DNA of 56,763 bases from assembly GCA_025355875.1 (NCBI GenBank), contig JANXYV010000159.1, positions 1-56,763 on the forward strand, written 5' to 3'. Below are positions 8,755-18,023 of the stretch, piece after piece (position 1 is the first letter of the stretch; the number at the start of each line of letters is the position of its first letter). A program made the translations under genes and the position numbers. This DNA is from Prolixibacteraceae bacterium (GTDB lineage: Bacteria > Bacteroidota > Bacteroidia > Bacteroidales > Prolixibacteraceae). Below the pieces are notes generated by a model. It made no database searches. It was not told the origin of the DNA and was given only the letters and a program-made list of their open reading frames with translations.

Positions 8755-10188
8755 ATGAAGTCTGCTAAAATTCAATTCATCAGAAATGTTATCTTAAGCG
8801 CAACCTTACTTTTTGCTATCGCTTCAGAAAACTTTGCCCAAAAGCCGGAAACAAATAATAGCGCAGAAAAGATTTGTTCGGTTTCCACCATTTCCATGAA
8901 CCGGATTTGCAAGGAATGGGATGGCCAATGGCAGGGAATGATGGTCGCCTCCGACGGGAATTGCTATTTTGCATCGTCAACGCATTCGGCATCGCATGGG
9001 GCGGGTTTTCACAGGTACGACCCCCGTACAAAAAAGCATACCGTTCTTGCCGAAGACATGACCATTATTTGTGGTGAGGAAAATACGAAAACCCAGCAGG
9101 GCAAAATACACAGCCCTATTATTGAGTGCGATGGCTGGCTCTATTTTTCAACCCATCTTTCAAACTACTGGAAAGAGGGAATTGAAAAATACCCCGGCGC
9201 GCATATTGTTGGTTACCAGTTGGCAACAGGCAAATTCAGGGATTTGGGAATTGTCCGGCCACGGTATTCTGTGTATTCCGCCGTTAATGTTGACCCTGTC
9301 AGGAAAAAACTGTACGTTTTGTCGGTTCCCTTTTTAGACTCTTTAATTAAGACCGATGGCAGTCATCTTTTTAGTATCGACATTGCCACGGGCGAAAAGA
9401 AGGATTTAGGCCTGGTTACAGATAAGAAAAAAGGTGTTTCATTTTGGTTTTTTGCCGATAATAAAGGGAATGTCTGGTTCACGTTATGGAAAATGCACGA
9501 ACAGTATGATTTCGACCACGGCAACTTGTATTGTTACCGGCCAGATAAAAACAAAATTGAAACGTACAAGGATGTTTTGCCCATGGGAAAACTCATCGAC
9601 GGAACTGAAGTTACCAATGAAAAAATGAAAAGACAAAGGGCCTGGACCTGGGCAAAAGCGCTCCCCGGAAACGAAAAATGCCTGTTTACAATGGGTTCGT
9701 GGGGCGGCGGCGACGAACGTTTGTGGATTTTCGACCCGTCAAAAAATATTGAAACTGGTGAGGCTTTTCAGGATATTGCCCCAATTGGTTCAACATTCCT
9801 TCAGGTTGCACTGGGAGGCGACAGCTTGTATTTTATTCAGTATGAAAATATTCAGTTCGAGCGTGATTCGGCGGCTGAATCAACCCGTGACCTGGATCCG
9901 GATAAATTTGGATATAACGAAAACCTTCATTTAAGAAGCATTTCCATTAAAAAAGGCGCCAGCCAAAAAATCAGCGACCATGGTAAAATTGTGGATATGG
10001 AAGGGCGCGCTTTGCGGTTTTCAAATTCAATGGCAGCCGATGATAAAGGCCATGTTTTTATGTATGGCAGCTGGTACGTAAAATCGCTGAAAGAAGCTTC
10101 ATTCCAAATTCTTTTTTCGAAATACCCCGGCGAGGGAATTTATAAATTGATGAAAAGGGGCGAATTCTTTGGAGTTGCAGATTTGTAA
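8755..10188 (+). CDS. Secreted beta-propeller protein, unknown enzyme or binding function
   Basis: A 477-residue protein with a signal peptide ending near ENFAQ (residue 29). The rest has the rhythm of a seven- or eight-bladed propeller: GQWQGMMVASDGNCYFASST, GKIHSPIIECDGWLYFSTH, HIVGYQLATGKFRDLGI, HLFSIDIATGEKKDLG, and SNSMAADDKGHVFMYGSW near the end. I do not recognise a named family with certainty. Propeller folds are used by several polysaccharide lyases (oligogalacturonate PL22, ulvan PL24/PL25), and the HSP...DGWLYFSTH segment has the look of such enzymes, so a lyase is possible, but no catalytic set can be assigned by eye. Position between CRTAC1-like and GH27 genes supports a role in glycan breakdown. 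Confidence 0.7.
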   Translation: MKSAKIQFIRNVILSATLLFAIASENFAQKPETNNSAEKICSVSTISMNRICKEWDGQWQGMMVASDGNCYFASSTHSASHGAGFHRYDPRTKKHTVLAEDMTIICGEENTKTQQGKIHSPIIECDGWLYFSTHLSNYWKEGIEKYPGAHIVGYQLATGKFRDLGIVRPRYSVYSAVNVDPVRKKLYVLSVPFLDSLIKTDGSHLFSIDIATGEKKDLGLVTDKKKGVSFWFFADNKGNVWFTLWKMHEQYDFDHGNLYCYRPDKNKIETYKDVLPMGKLIDGTEVTNEKMKRQRAWTWAKALPGNEKCLFTMGSWGGGDERLWIFDPSKNIETGEAFQDIAPIGSTFLQVALGGDSLYFIQYENIQFERDSAAESTRDLDPDKFGYNENLHLRSISIKKGASQKISDHGKIVDMEGRALRFSNSMAADDKGHVFMYGSWYVKSLKEASFQILFSKYPGEGIYKLMKRGEFFGVADL

Positions 10189-10261
10189 AAGAAAAAATAA
10201 GTTTAATGATAATTTGAAATAAGTCCTAACCTGAATATTTTAAACAAAAAAAACAGAAATA

Positions 10262-11659
10262 ATGAAAAAAATGTCGCGTATGTTTTGTGTTGTACTAATG
10301 GCAGTTGTATTATTTTCATGCCAGAATAAAAATGCTAAAAAAGTGGTTGAAATAAAAAGTGATACCACTCCCCCACTCGATAAATCCCTGGCGCTGAAGC
10401 CGCCAATGGGATGGAATTCGTGGAATTGCATGGGTTGGGATATTAATGAGAAGGAAGTGAAGGCCGCCGCCGATTTTATGGCCAAAAACCTAAAAGACCT
10501 TGGTTACGAATACATTATAATCGACCAGATGTGGTATGGCGACGATAAGGCTTCCGATTTCGAAGCTTTTGTTCAGGAAACCATTCCGGTGAAACCCAAT
10601 TACGCCATGGACGAATTTGGACGTTTACTACCCGACCCTGTAAAATTTCCATCCTCAGCCAATGGCAAGGGTTTTAAACCGCTGGCTGATTATTGTCACA
10701 GTCTGGGCCTGAAATTCGGCGTTCACCTGTTGCGCGGTATTCCCTGGAAAGCCGCCGACAATAACCTAAAGATAAAAGGCACTGAAATTGGCGCGGCTTC
10801 CATTGCCCAGCCCGACAAAGGCTGCGACTGGTACGATGGATTTTATGGAGTTGATATGAGCAAAACCGGTGCTCAGGAATATTACAATTCAGTATTTCAC
10901 TTGTTTGCCGAATGGGGCATCGACTTTGTAAAAGCCGACGACATGAACGATGCCGATATTGTCGGGATGAGCCATGCCCTGCGCAGTTCAGGAAGGCCAA
11001 TGGTATTCAGTGTTGTGCCGAATGAGCAAAATATTCCGCTGTTAAAAGAAAATGTCCACATGGCACGCACCGGTGGCGATTTCTGGGATGTGTGGCAAAT
11101 GCTGAAAGTTGGTTTCCCGGTCGCTGCCAAAGCAATCAAGAATCAGGAACCTGGATTCTGGCCTGATTTGGATATGCTCCCGGTTGGAAAAATCGGAATC
11201 AGGTTATCTTACAAAGGCCCGAATCCCCGCATTTCGAACTTCACCAAAGATGAGTTACACACCCTGCTGACCCTTTGGTACATTGCGCGGCAACCACTTT
11301 TTATCGGCAGTTACCTTCCCGAAACCGATGCCACAACCATGGAACTACTTACCAACAAGGAAGCGCTTGCTGTTAACAGGAACGGTATCAATCCGAGGCA
11401 AATTAAATTCAAGAATGCGGTGATAATCTGGGCTGCCGATATCAAGGATTCACCCGATAAATACCTGGCCTTTTTCAACCAGTGGGAATCGAAAGAACCG
11501 GTTAACTTCCGGGTAAAGTTCGAACAACTTGGCCTGAACGCGACCGATACTTACAAAGTCCGCGATTTGTGGGCGCAAAAAGATTTGGGCGAATTTAAAG
11601 GTGAGTTTATCTGGCCGATTATCGCGCATGGCGCTGGACTTTATAAAATCTCAAAATAA
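10262..11659 (+). CDS. GH27 alpha-galactosidase / alpha-N-acetylgalactosaminidase lipoprotein
   Basis: A 465-residue lipoprotein (signal to LFSC, Cys20). The GH27 signature PPMGWNSWNCMGW is at 48-59. The nucleophile region is FVKADDM (222-228, Asp226 after Lys224), and the acid/base is expected in ARTGGDFWDVW near Asp273. The C-terminal beta-sandwich part (AVNRNGINPRQI...) completes a usual length. GH27 removes terminal alpha-linked galactose or GalNAc, for example from pectin side chains. A downstream gene starts 13 bases after its stop, so the two are probably co-transcribed. Substrate specificity is not visible. Confidence 0.92.
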   Translation: MKKMSRMFCVVLMAVVLFSCQNKNAKKVVEIKSDTTPPLDKSLALKPPMGWNSWNCMGWDINEKEVKAAADFMAKNLKDLGYEYIIIDQMWYGDDKASDFEAFVQETIPVKPNYAMDEFGRLLPDPVKFPSSANGKGFKPLADYCHSLGLKFGVHLLRGIPWKAADNNLKIKGTEIGAASIAQPDKGCDWYDGFYGVDMSKTGAQEYYNSVFHLFAEWGIDFVKADDMNDADIVGMSHALRSSGRPMVFSVVPNEQNIPLLKENVHMARTGGDFWDVWQMLKVGFPVAAKAIKNQEPGFWPDLDMLPVGKIGIRLSYKGPNPRISNFTKDELHTLLTLWYIARQPLFIGSYLPETDATTMELLTNKEALAVNRNGINPRQIKFKNAVIIWAADIKDSPDKYLAFFNQWESKEPVNFRVKFEQLGLNATDTYKVRDLWAQKDLGEFKGEFIWPIIAHGAGLYKISK

Positions 11660-11672
11660 AACACTGACCAGA

Positions 11673-12755
11673 ATGGAAAAAAAATGGACTCTGGAACTGG
11701 AGCAAAAGCCCGATTTTGATCAGGCGATGCAACGGATTTACGCCTGGTATGAGCAGGAAATGGTTGACCGGCCACCCATCCGGTTTTCAGCTCACAATGC
11801 CGAGTATTCAGCATCGCCACATCTGCGGAAAGAGTGGCCCTGTCTGAAAGACCGTTGGTTTGATACCGAATATCAGGTTGATTTATTTATCGATTCAATC
11901 AAAGGCCGAAAGTTTTATGCTGAATCGTTCCCGGTTTTTTGTCCCAACCTTGGTCCGGAAGTTTATACTGCATTTCATGGAAGCGAGCTTGAATATAAGG
12001 AAGTAACTTCCTACGCCGTTCCTTTTGTGAAAGAATGGGACGATATGAAGCGAATCAATTTCGACTGGAAGAACCCGTATTTATTGAAAATCGATGAGTT
12101 AATGCAACTTGCCCTTGAAAAATGCTCCGGAAAGTTCATGGTTGGCTATACCGATTTGCATCCGGGAATAGATTGCATGGCTGCCTGGCGCGACCCGCAG
12201 AACTTATGTATGGATTTGATGCTCTATCCTGATGAAGTTAAACAGCTCGGATTCAAGGCCAATGAGCATTTTCAACAGCTCTTTGACCATTACGATAGCA
12301 TCTTAAAAAAGCATCATCAGCTTTCGGTCGCATGGATGGGTATTCCATCATTTGGGAAGATGCACATTCCGAGTTGCGATTTCAGCGCCATGATTTCGCC
12401 CGAACAATTTGACGAATTCGTCTTGCCAATTCTTCAGGAAGAAATAAAACCCATGTCGCACAATGTGTTTCATGTTGATGGCAAGGGAGTTGCCAACCAC
12501 CTCGACCAGATACTGGCCTTGCCCGAAATCAATGCCATTCAGTGGGTTCAGGGTATGGGCGATAATCTTCCAATTATGCAATGGTTACCATTAATCCGGA
12601 AAATTCAGGCTGCCGGTAAATCGGTAGTGGTTGATTTGCAACCGAATGAATTGGAACAATTTATCCGGGAGATGAATCCAAAGGGATTGCTCTTGTGTAT
12701 TGCTGCCGACGAAGATATTCAACCAGATATTATCCGACGCATCGAAAAATGGTAA
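11673..12755 (+). CDS. Uroporphyrinogen-decarboxylase-like (UroD/MtaA superfamily) protein
   Basis: A 360-residue protein without a signal peptide, so cytoplasmic, unlike nearly all its neighbours. I use the ATG at 11673 because the longer frame (TTG-type start at 11601) runs inside the GH27 gene. The fold pattern is that of the UroD TIM barrel: KFMVGYTDLHPGIDCMAAWRDP, HVDGKGVANHLDQIL (267-281) and IQWVQGMGDNLPIMQWLPLI. The superfamily includes heme-pathway decarboxylases and corrinoid-dependent methyltransferases. Candidate metal ligands are H231, C235 and H267, but I cannot match them to the known Zn set. No corrinoid protein is encoded nearby. Its presence in a polysaccharide locus is unexplained. 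Confidence 0.7.
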   Translation: MEKKWTLELEQKPDFDQAMQRIYAWYEQEMVDRPPIRFSAHNAEYSASPHLRKEWPCLKDRWFDTEYQVDLFIDSIKGRKFYAESFPVFCPNLGPEVYTAFHGSELEYKEVTSYAVPFVKEWDDMKRINFDWKNPYLLKIDELMQLALEKCSGKFMVGYTDLHPGIDCMAAWRDPQNLCMDLMLYPDEVKQLGFKANEHFQQLFDHYDSILKKHHQLSVAWMGIPSFGKMHIPSCDFSAMISPEQFDEFVLPILQEEIKPMSHNVFHVDGKGVANHLDQILALPEINAIQWVQGMGDNLPIMQWLPLIRKIQAAGKSVVVDLQPNELEQFIREMNPKGLLLCIAADEDIQPDIIRRIEKW

Positions 12756-12784
12756 ATCATTATTAAAAATCTAATCTGTTCAAT

Positions 12785-14026
12785 ATGAAGACTCATTTAT
12801 TGCCTGCAATCATCGCCTTCCTTCTGCTTGGCTGTCAAGTCAAACCACAGAAACCAACCCTCCGGCAAGCCGATTTTTACACCGAAGACCAAGGAAAAGC
12901 CGAACTGGCCAAGCTTGAAAAAATGTATACAACAAAGGCCGAATGGGAAACCCGAAAGGCCTTGCTGAAAACCTGTATCCTCGAAGGGATGAACCTTTCG
13001 CCGCTGCCAAAGCGCACACCGTTAAACGCAGTGATTGGCGAAAAGCGGGTTTACGATGGCTATTCGGTCGAAAATGTTTATTTCGAGAGCATTCCGGGCT
13101 TTTATCTCTGCGGAAACCTGTATCGCCCACTCGACCAAAGTGTAAAACATCCGGCAGTTCTTTGTCCACATGGCCATTTTGGAGGGAAAGAACTGGGTGA
13201 TTTCGGGCGTTTCAGACCCGACCAGCAAAAACGTTGCGCTACTTTTGCGCGGATGGGCGCAGTGGTATTCAGCTACAACATGTTTGCCTATGGCGAAAAC
13301 ATCAGGCAACTCAACGATAGCGCGGTAATTGAAAAGCCCAACGAAAAAAACATCGGAATCCACAATGACACTCCGCTGGCGCTCACCATGCAAACCTGGA
13401 ACAGCATTCGTGCGCTCGATTTTCTGGAGACCTTGCCCGAAGTTGATTTGTCGAAAATTGCGGTAACGGGCGCTTCGGGTGGAGGCACACAAACCTTTTT
13501 ACTGGCAGCGCTCGACGACCGCATCAGTGTCAGTATTCCGGTGGTGATGGTTTCCTGTTATTTCTACGGAGGTTGCGGCTGCGAAAGTGGTTTACCCATC
13601 CATCAAAGTACAAAACATTTTACCAATAATGCCGAAATCGCATCAATGATTGCCCCAAAACCGCTGCTGATGATTTCGGACGGCTCTGACTGGACCAAAA
13701 ACGAACCGCTTGTTGAGTTCCCGTTCATCAAACGCACATTTGGTTTTTATGGAGCGGAAGACAAGGTTGAAAACGTTCATTTCGCGAACGCTAAACACAA
13801 TTACAATGCCGAAAAACGGGTTCCGGTTTATGCCTTTCTGGCCAAACACCTCGGGCTAAACCTGGCCGCTGTCTCAGATTCTTCAGGCTTAATCGACGAA
13901 AGCAAAAGCGTGCTTGAACCTGCCGAAAGTTTGCTGTCGTTTTCAAGCCAAAAGCCGCTTCCGGCCAATGCCTTGTTCGGCTTGGAAGCCATTGAAAATG
14001 CCTTGAAAAGTCTTCAGAAAAAGTAA
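12785..14026 (+). CDS. Alpha/beta-hydrolase esterase lipoprotein (Abhydrolase_7 / acetyl-xylan-esterase-like)
   Basis: A 413-residue lipoprotein (signal to LLGC, Cys17). The nucleophile elbow is VTGASGGGTQTF, with Ser231; the early PAVLCPHGHFGGK (123-135) supplies the oxyanion-hole region, and KHNYNAEKR holds the likely catalytic His338. An acidic partner near SDGSDWT (299-304) is plausible. The pattern matches the Abhydrolase_7/acetyl-xylan-esterase-like group in Bacteroidota polysaccharide loci, which removes acetyl or other ester groups from glycans. A Cys-rich stretch (YGGCGCESG) after the active site is also seen in that group. The substrate here could be acetylated or methylated pectin, but this is inference. 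Confidence 0.82.
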   Translation: MKTHLLPAIIAFLLLGCQVKPQKPTLRQADFYTEDQGKAELAKLEKMYTTKAEWETRKALLKTCILEGMNLSPLPKRTPLNAVIGEKRVYDGYSVENVYFESIPGFYLCGNLYRPLDQSVKHPAVLCPHGHFGGKELGDFGRFRPDQQKRCATFARMGAVVFSYNMFAYGENIRQLNDSAVIEKPNEKNIGIHNDTPLALTMQTWNSIRALDFLETLPEVDLSKIAVTGASGGGTQTFLLAALDDRISVSIPVVMVSCYFYGGCGCESGLPIHQSTKHFTNNAEIASMIAPKPLLMISDGSDWTKNEPLVEFPFIKRTFGFYGAEDKVENVHFANAKHNYNAEKRVPVYAFLAKHLGLNLAAVSDSSGLIDESKSVLEPAESLLSFSSQKPLPANALFGLEAIENALKSLQKK

Positions 14027-14042
14027 ATACATTGCTTGAAAA

Positions 14043-14837
14043 ATGAAACGGAAACTGCTTATTTTGATTTGTCTGCTGCCATTGTTGGCAAGCTCACAAA
14101 AACCTCCGGTAAAAGTTACGCTCGACCGTTATTTCAACCACGAATGGCGAAAAACTCCGGATGGCAAGGCCGAATGGTTTCATTACATCTGGGAAGAAAC
14201 CGACCAGCAGGGATTCAGCTTGTTCGGGAAAGCATTTACCGATCAGAATGCCAGCCTCGCCTCACTCCTCGATGCCCCAACTAAAAAAAACCTGAAGAAT
14301 ACCCAAATTTACATCATTGTTGACCCCGACAACCTTCGCGATTGCGAAAACCCAAAATCCATTGAAGCCGCTCATGTCAAAGTGTTGAAAGATTGGGTTT
14401 CGAAAGGTGGGGTACTGGTTTTGATGGGAAACGACAGCGTCAATTGCGATCTTCAGGGACTGAACAAACTGGCAAATACCTTCGGGATTAATTTCTCGAA
14501 CCGTAGCCGCAACATGGTAAAAGATCACGAGTTTGCTACCGGGGCTGTGATGCTGACCGAAAAAAACGAGATTTTCAGCAAGGCAAAAAAAGCCTACCTG
14601 AAAGAAATCAGCGTACTCGATGTGAAAACACCTGCCAAAGCTGTTATTTCGAAAAACAACGAGGTGGTGATGGCCGTATCGGAATATGGAAAGGGAACAG
14701 TTTTCGCGGTAGGCGACCCCTGGTTGTACAACGAATATGTTAATGGCACAAACATCCCCGCCGAATACGAAAACATGGAAGCCGGACAGGAATTGGCGAA
14801 GTGGCTTATTTCAAAAACAAAATCACGGGGAAATTAA
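14043..14837 (+). CDS. Secreted DUF4350-like protein
   Basis: A 264-residue exported protein; the signal peptide ends at LASSQ (residue 19). It has the class-I amidotransferase-like fold of DUF4350: NTQIYIIVDPDN, then VKVLKDWVSKGGVLVLMGNDS near 112-132, and near the end YGKGTVFAVGDPWLYNEYVNG. This domain is often fused to, or encoded beside, GH105 hydrolases in pectin and rhamnogalacturonan loci, and here a GH105 is 11 kb upstream in the same cluster. No classical amidotransferase Cys-His-Glu triad is evident, so a binding or structural role is likely. The next gene, a GH28, follows after 83 bases. Confidence 0.7.
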   Translation: MKRKLLILICLLPLLASSQKPPVKVTLDRYFNHEWRKTPDGKAEWFHYIWEETDQQGFSLFGKAFTDQNASLASLLDAPTKKNLKNTQIYIIVDPDNLRDCENPKSIEAAHVKVLKDWVSKGGVLVLMGNDSVNCDLQGLNKLANTFGINFSNRSRNMVKDHEFATGAVMLTEKNEIFSKAKKAYLKEISVLDVKTPAKAVISKNNEVVMAVSEYGKGTVFAVGDPWLYNEYVNGTNIPAEYENMEAGQELAKWLISKTKSRGN

Positions 14838-14848
14838 CTTTGCCTTTG

Positions 14849-14911
14849 ATGAAAATCATGAACGTACACAGGCTCGATTACAACCGGATGTTTACCATTC
14901 CGAATAAATAA
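14849..14911 (+). CDS. Possible 20-residue peptide ORF between DUF4350 and GH28 genes
   Basis: In the short gap before the GH28 gene an ATG at 14849 opens a 20-codon frame (MKIMNVHRL..., ending ..TIPNK). It has no recognisable features. It could equally be a decayed 3' end of another gene or chance. Listed only because the gap is otherwise empty. Confidence 0.12.
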   Translation: MKIMNVHRLDYNRMFTIPNK

Positions 14912-14920
14912 TTACATTTT

Positions 14921-16519
14921 ATGAAACTGAATTCAATCTTTTTACTGTTACTTGCTATTGCCATGTATGCCGGCCCTGCTGTTGCCGGTGATTACCCAAT
15001 CACGAAATTCGGGGCAACTGCCGACACCTCAAAATTGAGTACTCTGGCTATTCAGCAGGCCATTGATGCATGTGCCGCAGCAGGCGGAGGACGGGTAATA
15101 ATTCCGACCGGAAAATTCAAAACCGGCACCATTATCCTGAAAAGCAATGTGGAGTTTTACCTCGAAAATGGGGCAACGCTTTACGGGAGCAAAAATATCA
15201 GGGATTACAAGCGAATAAAAACCGAATATATCTCGCTGCGTACGCAGGATTCCACGGTTCAATTGATTTTTGCTGAAAACTGTCATAACCTGGCCATCAC
15301 AGGCTTTGGCGAAATAAACGGACAGGGCGGTAAATTCGAATACCACCCCAACGATGAGGGGATTACACGACCGCACCTCATCCGGTTTATCAATTGTCAG
15401 GACATTAACATTGAAGACCTTACATTAAAAAATTCGGGATGCTGGATGCAGCACTACCTCGCCTGCGACCGCCTGAAAATCCGAGGAGTGAAAGTGTATA
15501 ACCGCGTTCAGGAAAACAACGATGCGCTCGATATTGACGGTTGCAAAGATGTAACTGTTTCCGATTTCACCTCCGATACCGAAGACGATGGCATCACCTT
15601 GAAAAGCACTTCAGGAAGAATTTGTGAAAATGTTGTGGTTACCAACTGCGTTTGCAGCAGCCGGTGGAGCGCCATCAAACTGGGTACCGAGTCGAGCGGT
15701 GGCTTCCGCAACATTGCAATTTCGAATTGTATCATCAAGTCTCCCGACCGCCAGGTTTGGAACGACGGCTCGACCGATGTTCCGCTTTCGGCCATTTCAC
15801 TCATCATGGTCGATGGTGGTGTACTCGAAAACATTGCCATCTCAAATATTGTTGTCGACAACACAAAATCGCCCATCTACATCAGGCTGGGCGACCGCCG
15901 CAGACCTTACCGCCGCGATATGACGGTTAACAATGTTGGCAAAGTGAGCGACATTTCGATTGACAACGTGCGCATCACCCGCTGCAACAACTATGGCTGT
16001 TCCATCACCGGTTTGCCTGGCTACCCGGTTGAAAGGGTGCGTTTGACCAACATTGCAATGTACCTTGATGGCGGAGGAACGGCAGAATTGATAACACAGG
16101 ATATGCCCGAAACACCTAAAGCGTATCCGACTGCCAACATGAACGGACCGCTTCCGGCATACGGTTTTTTCGTGAGGCATGTAAACAACATCACCTTTTC
16201 AGGAATTGAATATTACACCAAAACCCCCGATGCGCGGCCGGCATTTTACCTCGACGATGTAAATGGCGCCAAACTGACCAATATGCAATTGCCCGGAAGT
16301 GAAAAGAATCCGGCGAATATCCTACTTAAAAATTCGCAGGATATTGATATTCAAGGAAATTCAATCGCAAAAGAATCGGCCTGTTTTGTAAAGGTGGAAG
16401 GCGAAAAATCTTCAGGAATCCTTATTTTGAACAACATCCTTCCAAAATCGTGCACTGTATTTTCGCCGGAAACTGAAAGTAAAGGAAAAATTCAGGAGAA
16501 TGGAACTGTGAAATATTGA
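14921..16519 (+). CDS. GH28 polygalacturonase-family enzyme
   Basis: A 532-residue secreted protein (signal to AVAG, about residue 23). It is a right-handed beta-helix with GH28 catalytic segments: ENNDALDIDG (199-207) for the usual NTD, DTEDDGITLKS (219-229) for the DD pair, and SRWSAIKLGTES (247-258). The last stands where GHGxSIGS is usual and lacks the His, a feature of a divergent Bacteroidota GH28 subgroup. The N-terminus (YPITKFGATADT, AIQQAIDACAAAGGGRVIIP) is the standard GH28 opening. GH28 enzymes cleave alpha-galacturonide or rhamnogalacturonide links in pectin. The changed third motif makes exo- or side-chain specificity plausible rather than classic endo-polygalacturonase. Confidence 0.88.
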   Translation: MKLNSIFLLLLAIAMYAGPAVAGDYPITKFGATADTSKLSTLAIQQAIDACAAAGGGRVIIPTGKFKTGTIILKSNVEFYLENGATLYGSKNIRDYKRIKTEYISLRTQDSTVQLIFAENCHNLAITGFGEINGQGGKFEYHPNDEGITRPHLIRFINCQDINIEDLTLKNSGCWMQHYLACDRLKIRGVKVYNRVQENNDALDIDGCKDVTVSDFTSDTEDDGITLKSTSGRICENVVVTNCVCSSRWSAIKLGTESSGGFRNIAISNCIIKSPDRQVWNDGSTDVPLSAISLIMVDGGVLENIAISNIVVDNTKSPIYIRLGDRRRPYRRDMTVNNVGKVSDISIDNVRITRCNNYGCSITGLPGYPVERVRLTNIAMYLDGGGTAELITQDMPETPKAYPTANMNGPLPAYGFFVRHVNNITFSGIEYYTKTPDARPAFYLDDVNGAKLTNMQLPGSEKNPANILLKNSQDIDIQGNSIAKESACFVKVEGEKSSGILILNNILPKSCTVFSPETESKGKIQENGTVKY

Positions 16520-16533
16520 AATTCAGAAGAATC

Positions 16534-17976
16534 ATGAAAAGAAAAACTTTCTTAAAAACAATCATCCCCGCACTCTTCCTGGTCGCCTGTGGCATTACTG
16601 TGTCGGCACAATCAGTGCTGAAGGCCGGAGCTTCGAAGGTGAATATTACGCCTCCGTTCGGCACCATCATCAATGGCGATTTTCTACCTTTTTACACCCA
16701 GGAAATCCATGATTCGCTGTATGTGAAGTCGCTGGCATTCGGGAGTGGTAAAGAACGTTTTGTGTTCGTGGTGGTTGACAACATGACGGTTGATGGCGAC
16801 CTGATTAACGATGCCAAAGCCCTTATACTGAAAAACACGGGCTTGCAACCTGGTCAGGTGATGGTTTCCTCCACACATTCACATTCGTGCGGTTCGGTCA
16901 TCGAAACCGCTACCTGTCAGGCCGATTTGAGTTACCGTCTTTCACTTCCGGCTAAAATTGCTGAATCTGTCCGGATTGCCCTCTCCAAACTTCAGCCTGT
17001 AAAAATTGCCTGGGGACATATCGACGTTCCTAAACATGTGGCTTGCCGCAGATGGTTCATGAAGGCGGGTTACCCGATGGTAAACCCTTTTGGCGAAACT
17101 GAAAGGGTTTGGATGAACCCCGAACCGGGAAGCGAATTTTTAGACCACCCGGTCAGCCCAACCGACCCGCAGGTGAGCTACCTGGCTGTTAAAACCATCG
17201 CCGGAAAATGGATAAGTATTCTCGGCAATTATTCAACACACTACGCTGGCGGAATCCCCGAAAACACCATCTCTGCCGATTATTACGGTGAAATGGATAT
17301 TCAGCTGAAAGCAAAATTAAATGCCGGCGACGACTTCATCGGCATAATGACCAACGGCACCAGCGGCGACGTGAATACCTTCGATTTCAGGCAAACAAAA
17401 CATTACCCAACCGGGAATTTCGAAAAAATGAAACTGATTGCTAACGATATTTCCGACTCGATTTTGGTTTCGCTGAAACAGGCAAGCTGGGACTCCAAAG
17501 CGGCGCTCAAACATGCCAATGCTGAGGTTGCTGTGGATCGGCGTCAGCCGTCAAAAGAGCTTTTAGCCCGCGAAAAGGAAATTGTGCGAAAAACCAATTA
17601 CGGTTCGCTCGGTAGCATCGACAAGGCCGGGAGCGATTATTCGCGCCTTTATGCGTTGGACGTGGTGAAACTCGATGCCTACCAGCCAAAAACTTTTCAG
17701 TTGCCGGTACAGGCCATCAGCTTGGGCGAAGGAACAATCGGGACTTTGCCGGGCGAATTTTTTGCTGAAACCGGTTTGAATTTGAAACAGCTGGCTTCAT
17801 CTAAATTCTACTTCTCAATTTCGCTGGCAAACGCCATGATTGGTTATGTTCCGCCTGCCCCGCAGTTTCAGCTTGGGGGCTACGAAACCTGGCTTTGCTC
17901 GGGAAGTTGCACCGAAGTGGGCGCCGAAGCGAAAATTTCAGGAACACTGATTGGCCTGATAAAATCGGTTCAGTAA
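16534..17976 (+). CDS. Neutral/alkaline non-lysosomal ceramidase-family hydrolase, paralogue 1
   Basis: A 480-residue protein with a signal peptide (to VSAQ, about residue 26); the ATG at 16534 is preferred over a TTG that overlaps the GH28 stop. The N-terminal domain matches the neutral ceramidase family: LKAGASKVNITPPFG, SLYVKSLAFGSG, and the metal motif STHSHS at 113-118. In true neutral ceramidases the nucleophile Ser is in a GDVSPN motif; here the corresponding NGTSGDVNTF has Asn after GDV. The C-terminal immunoglobulin-like domain of real ceramidases is absent. It therefore probably acts on another amide or ester. A second, signal-less relative is at 28254-29576. Confidence 0.82.
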   Translation: MKRKTFLKTIIPALFLVACGITVSAQSVLKAGASKVNITPPFGTIINGDFLPFYTQEIHDSLYVKSLAFGSGKERFVFVVVDNMTVDGDLINDAKALILKNTGLQPGQVMVSSTHSHSCGSVIETATCQADLSYRLSLPAKIAESVRIALSKLQPVKIAWGHIDVPKHVACRRWFMKAGYPMVNPFGETERVWMNPEPGSEFLDHPVSPTDPQVSYLAVKTIAGKWISILGNYSTHYAGGIPENTISADYYGEMDIQLKAKLNAGDDFIGIMTNGTSGDVNTFDFRQTKHYPTGNFEKMKLIANDISDSILVSLKQASWDSKAALKHANAEVAVDRRQPSKELLAREKEIVRKTNYGSLGSIDKAGSDYSRLYALDVVKLDAYQPKTFQLPVQAISLGEGTIGTLPGEFFAETGLNLKQLASSKFYFSISLANAMIGYVPPAPQFQLGGYETWLCSGSCTEVGAEAKISGTLIGLIKSVQ

Positions 17977-18023
17977 ATTCCTGAAAATAGTTTTATCTTT
18001 CCGGAGAAACCAAAACCAATAAA

